Shown here one piece after another: positions 61,507-64,000 of a stretch of 64,000 nucleotides of DNA. The notes beneath the pieces are model-generated. The model was not told the origin of the DNA and made no database searches. It saw only the letters and a program-made list of their open reading frames with translations. Source of the DNA: Actibacterium pelagium (lineage in GTDB: Bacteria; Pseudomonadota; Alphaproteobacteria; Rhodobacterales; Rhodobacteraceae); NCBI RefSeq assembly GCF_002285415.1, contig NZ_NSBU01000004.1, positions 620,001 through 684,000 on the forward strand. Direction: 5' to 3'. A program made the translations under genes and the position numbers. How positions within the stretch are numbered: position 1 is the stretch's first letter; each line of letters begins with the position of its first letter.

Positions 61507-64000
61507 TTAGTCCAGCTTGCGTTCGATTTCTTCGCGCTCGAAGATCTCGATCACGTCGGCCGGGCGGATATCGTCGTAGTTCTCGAACGCCATACCGCAT
61601 TCCTGACCCGACTGAACCTCGGCCACTTCGTCTTTGAAGCGCTTCAGGGTCTTCAGCGTACCTTCGTGGATCACCACGTTGTCGCGCAGCAGGCGGACAC
61701 CGGCAGAGCGGCGCGCCACGCCTTCGGTGACGATACAGCCAGCAACCTTGCCAACGCCCGACACTTTGAAGACTTCCTTGATCTCGGCGTAACCGATGAA
61801 GTTTTCGCGAATCTCGGCCGACAGCAGGCCAGAGGCCGCCGCTTTCACGTCGTCTACAAGGTCATAAATGACCGAGTAGTAACGGATTTCGACACCCTTC
61901 TGGTTGGCCGCGTTCCGGGCCGGGGCGTTTGCACGAACGTTAAAGCCCATGACCGGCGCGCTGGAGGCTTCCGCCAGACCAACGTCGGATTCGGTGATCG
62001 CGCCAACGCCAGTGTGGATGACACGGACACGCACTTCGTCGTTGCCGATCTTTTCCATCGCCTGAACGATCGCTTCGGCAGAACCCTGCACGTCGGCTTT
62101 CACGATCAGCGGCAGTTCTGCCACGTTCTCGTCCGCCTTCGCCTTGGCCATCATCTGGTCCAGTGTGGTTGCTGCACCAGCTGCCGCGCGTTTGTCTTTC
62201 GCGGCCTGGATACGATAGTCGGCGATCTCGCGCGCTTGCGCTTCGGTGTCGACCACGTTCAGAACGTCGCCCGCTTCGGGGGTGCCGTTCAGACCCAAAA
62301 CCTCGACCGGAACCGAGGGGCCAGCTTCTTGCACGCGGTCGCCCTTGTCGTTGACCAGCGCGCGGACCTTACCCCACTGCTCGCCCACGACGAAGATGTC
62401 GCCTTGGCGCAGCGTGCCGTTCTGAACCAGAACGGTCGCGACCGGGCCGCGACCCACGTCGAGCTGAGCTTCGATCACAGCGCCAGATGCGGCGCGGGTC
62501 GGGTTGGCTTTCAGTTCCAGAATTTCCGACTGCAGCGCGATGGCTTCCAGCAGTTCGTCCAGACCTTGGCCGGTGTGGGCCGAAACCTCGACGTCCTGAA
62601 CCTCACCAGACATGGCTTCCACGATCACTTCGTGTTGCAGCAGTTCGGTGCGAACTTTCATCGGATCGGCGGTCGGCTTGTCGCATTTGTTGATCGCAAC
62701 GATCATCGGCACGCCAGCCGCTTTCGAGTGGTTAATCGCTTCGATTGTCTGCGGCATGACCGAGTCATCCGCCGCAACAACCAGAACAACGATATCCGTT
62801 ACCTGCGCACCACGGGCCCGCATAGAGGTAAAGGCCGCGTGACCCGGCGTATCGAGGAACGACAGGACAGTGCCGCTGTCGGTTGTGACCTGATAGGCGC
62901 CGATGTGCTGGGTAATGCCGCCGGCTTCGCCAGCAACAACCTTCGCGTCACGGATCGCGTCCAGAAGCGAGGTCTTACCGTGGTCAACGTGACCCATGAT
63001 GGTAATGACCGGCGGACGCGGCTGCAGATCTTCTTCTTTGTCTTCGACGGTATCGATCACGTCTTCAACGTCGGCGTCGGATACGCGCACGATGTTGTGA
63101 CCGAACTCTTCGATGATCAGTTCCGCAGTGTCCTGGTCGATCGACTGGTTCTGCGTAACCATCATGCCCATTTTCATGAGCTCTTTGACGACGTCAGCAA
63201 CGCGCTCGGCCATACGGTTCGCCAGCTCCGAAACCACGATAGCCTCGGGGACCTGAACGTCACGAACAACCTTTTCGCGCGGCTCATTGCTACCGCTCAT
63301 GGCTTTCTGGCGCAGGCGCTCTTGCTTCCGCTTCATCGCGGCGACAGAACGTTGGCGACCGTCACCACCAGACAGGGCCTGGTTCAGCGTCAGCTTGCCA
63401 GAGCGACGGCCATCGCCACCCTTGCCCTTGCCGCGGTTGCGGTCTTTGTCCTGACCATCACGGTCACGACGCTGCGACGGCTTCGGACCACCGCTGCGCG
63501 TACCAGCACCCGCTTCGGCTGCCTGAGCATCCGCAGGGGTCGGGGCAGGTTTCTTGTCGGCAGGCTTCTTGGGCTCTGGCTTGGACGCGTTGCGACCTTT
63601 GGTGCCCAGAACGGCCTTTTTGCGTTCCTCGGCCTCGCGCTTACGGGCTTCGGCTTCTTCCTTGCGCTTGCGCTCGTCGTCTTCCGCCTTCTGGCGGGCG
63701 CGCTCTGCACGTTCTTTTTCTTCGCGCTCTTTCGCCTCGATTTCCTCGCGGCGACGCTTGCGCTCTTCCTCGCGGCGGCGCTCGTCTTCGGCGCGCTGCT
63801 TAGCTTCGTCAGCTTCGCGGGCCTTGGCAGCCTGCAAGGCCTTCAGGCGACGTTCCATTTCGCTGTCGGTCACGCCGCCAGCTTTGCCCTGGCCACCTTG
63901 TGCCGCACCAGGTTTGCCGGCACCCGGCTTGGGCACCACAACGCGCTTGCGCTTGGTTTCGACCACCACATTCTTGGTCCGGCCATGGCTAAAGCTTTGC
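61507..64000 (-). CDS. infB: Translation initiation factor IF-2, 5' partial
   Basis: The frame is open to the right edge, so the start lies beyond the window; translating the last 30 bases gives [10 protein letters not shown], the usual alphaproteobacterial IF-2 N-terminal region. A long charged Lys/Glu/Arg coiled coil is followed by the G domain: [15 protein letters not shown] (G1), DTPGHAAF (G3) and NKCD (G4). The C-terminal part has the domain that binds initiator fMet-tRNA. It directs initiator tRNA to the 30S subunit. Confidence 0.96.
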   Translation of the reverse strand, partial: QSFSHGRTKNVVVETKRKRVVVPKPGAGKPGAAQGGQGKAGGVTDSEMERRLKALQAAKAREADEAKQRAEDERRREEERKRRREEIEAKEREEKERAERARQKAEDDERKRKEEAEARKREAEERKKAVLGTKGRNASKPEPKKPADKKPAPTPADAQAAEAGAGTRSGGPKPSQRRDRDGQDKDRNRGKGKGGDGRRSGKLTLNQALSGGDGRQRSVAAMKRKQERLRQKAMSGSNEPREKVVRDVQVPEAIVVSELANRMAERVADVVKELMKMGMMVTQNQSIDQDTAELIIEEFGHNIVRVSDADVEDVIDTVEDKEEDLQPRPPVITIMGHVDHGKTSLLDAIRDAKVVAGEAGGITQHIGAYQVTTDSGTVLSFLDTPGHAAFTSMRARGAQVTDIVVLVVAADDSVMPQTIEAINHSKAAGVPMIVAINKCDKPTADPMKVRTELLQHEVIVEAMSGEVQDVEVSAHTGQGLDELLEAIALQSEILELKANPTRAASGAVIEAQLDVGRGPVATVLVQNGTLRQGDIFVVGEQWGKVRALVNDKGDRVQEAGPSVPVEVLGLNGTPEAGDVLNVVDTEAQAREIADYRIQAAKDKRAAAGAATTLDQMMAKAKADENVAELPLIVKADVQGSAEAIVQAMEKIGNDEVRVRVIHTGVGAITESDVGLAEASSAPVMGFNVRANAPARNAANQKGVEIRYYSVIYDLVDDVKAAASGLLSAEIRENFIGYAEIKEVFKVSGVGKVAGCIVTEGVARRSAGVRLLRDNVVIHEGTLKTLKRFKDEVAEVQSGQECGMAFENYDDIRPADVIEIFEREEIERKLD

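Noticed and set aside
1-64000. CRISPR array, insertion sequence, integrase or prophage
   Set aside because: No evenly spaced direct repeats, transposase or integrase domains were seen. The spike-like genes occur without terminase, capsid or tail genes.

Overview
The window reads as a chromosomal segment of a marine-type alphaproteobacterium of the Rhodobacteraceae (Roseobacter group). The grounds are the moderately high GC, the family-level look of the proteins (a DUF2794 protein, TRAP transporters, an RcGTA-type spike-base protein, the Rhodobacterales style of paa cluster) and dense operons with AGGAG ribosome-binding sites. This placement is inferred from protein content, not from a marker-gene search.

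Layout. 1-2795: end of a sulfur-handling block (metallo-beta-lactamase hydrolase, TIGR01244 sulfurtransferase/phosphatase-like protein, SulP anion transporter). 2803-12519 (minus): a four-gene operon of large helical, coiled-coil proteins of 509, 482, 941 and 1293 residues that I cannot match to a named system. Three of the proteins share a helical-hairpin repeat. This is the strongest candidate for an undescribed system here, and a type I ABC exporter is divergent from it. 14494-20108: housekeeping genes (proC, DUF2794, NlpC/P60 peptidase, M17 aminopeptidase, an Hpt-like protein, asd), with a candidate small RNA and a 520-bp gene-free gap.

20186-34014: a surface-polysaccharide locus with a KpsS-like protein, a degenerate BY-kinase partner, Wzz, a WbaP/ExoY-type initiating transferase, PssD/PssE, two other glycosyltransferases, an OafA-like acyltransferase with a fused SGNH domain, a Wzy/ligase-like protein, a flippase and a sulfotransferase. 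Embedded in it are an 87-aa protein of the gene-transfer-agent head-spike-base family (GhsA-like) and, at the far end, a sialate-esterase-like protein that may be its GhsB-like partner. In Rhodobacter capsulatus the GTA head spikes bind the cell capsule, so finding spike-like genes inside the polysaccharide locus is notable. A tRNA-Pro(CGG) follows.

34305-59887: an aromatic-acid catabolic island. Phenylacetate: paaX, paaZ, a FadJ-like bifunctional enzyme, paaG, paaI, paaK, paaR (TetR), paaABCDE, an extra PaaA/C-like gene and the paaJ thiolase. Inserted in it are a TRAP transporter coupled to a cytochrome P450 and a homogentisate block (FAD monooxygenase, DUF2783, VOC protein, hmgA, maiA, fahA, MBL hydrolase, MarR regulator). 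Two shared operator motifs tie the island together. ACCGTnYGGT lies before paaZ, between the FadJ-like gene and paaG, and before paaJ, and is probably the PaaR site. TTTCnnnnGAAA occurs twice between the MarR gene and the MBL gene and again before the TRAP operon. Together these genes would take phenylacetate through ring-1,2-epoxyphenylacetyl-CoA to acetyl-CoA and succinyl-CoA, and homogentisate to fumarate and acetoacetate.

60134-64000: a second MarR regulator, a fumarylacetoacetate-hydrolase-family enzyme, and infB, which runs off the right edge. I saw no transposase, integrase, rRNA or CRISPR array.
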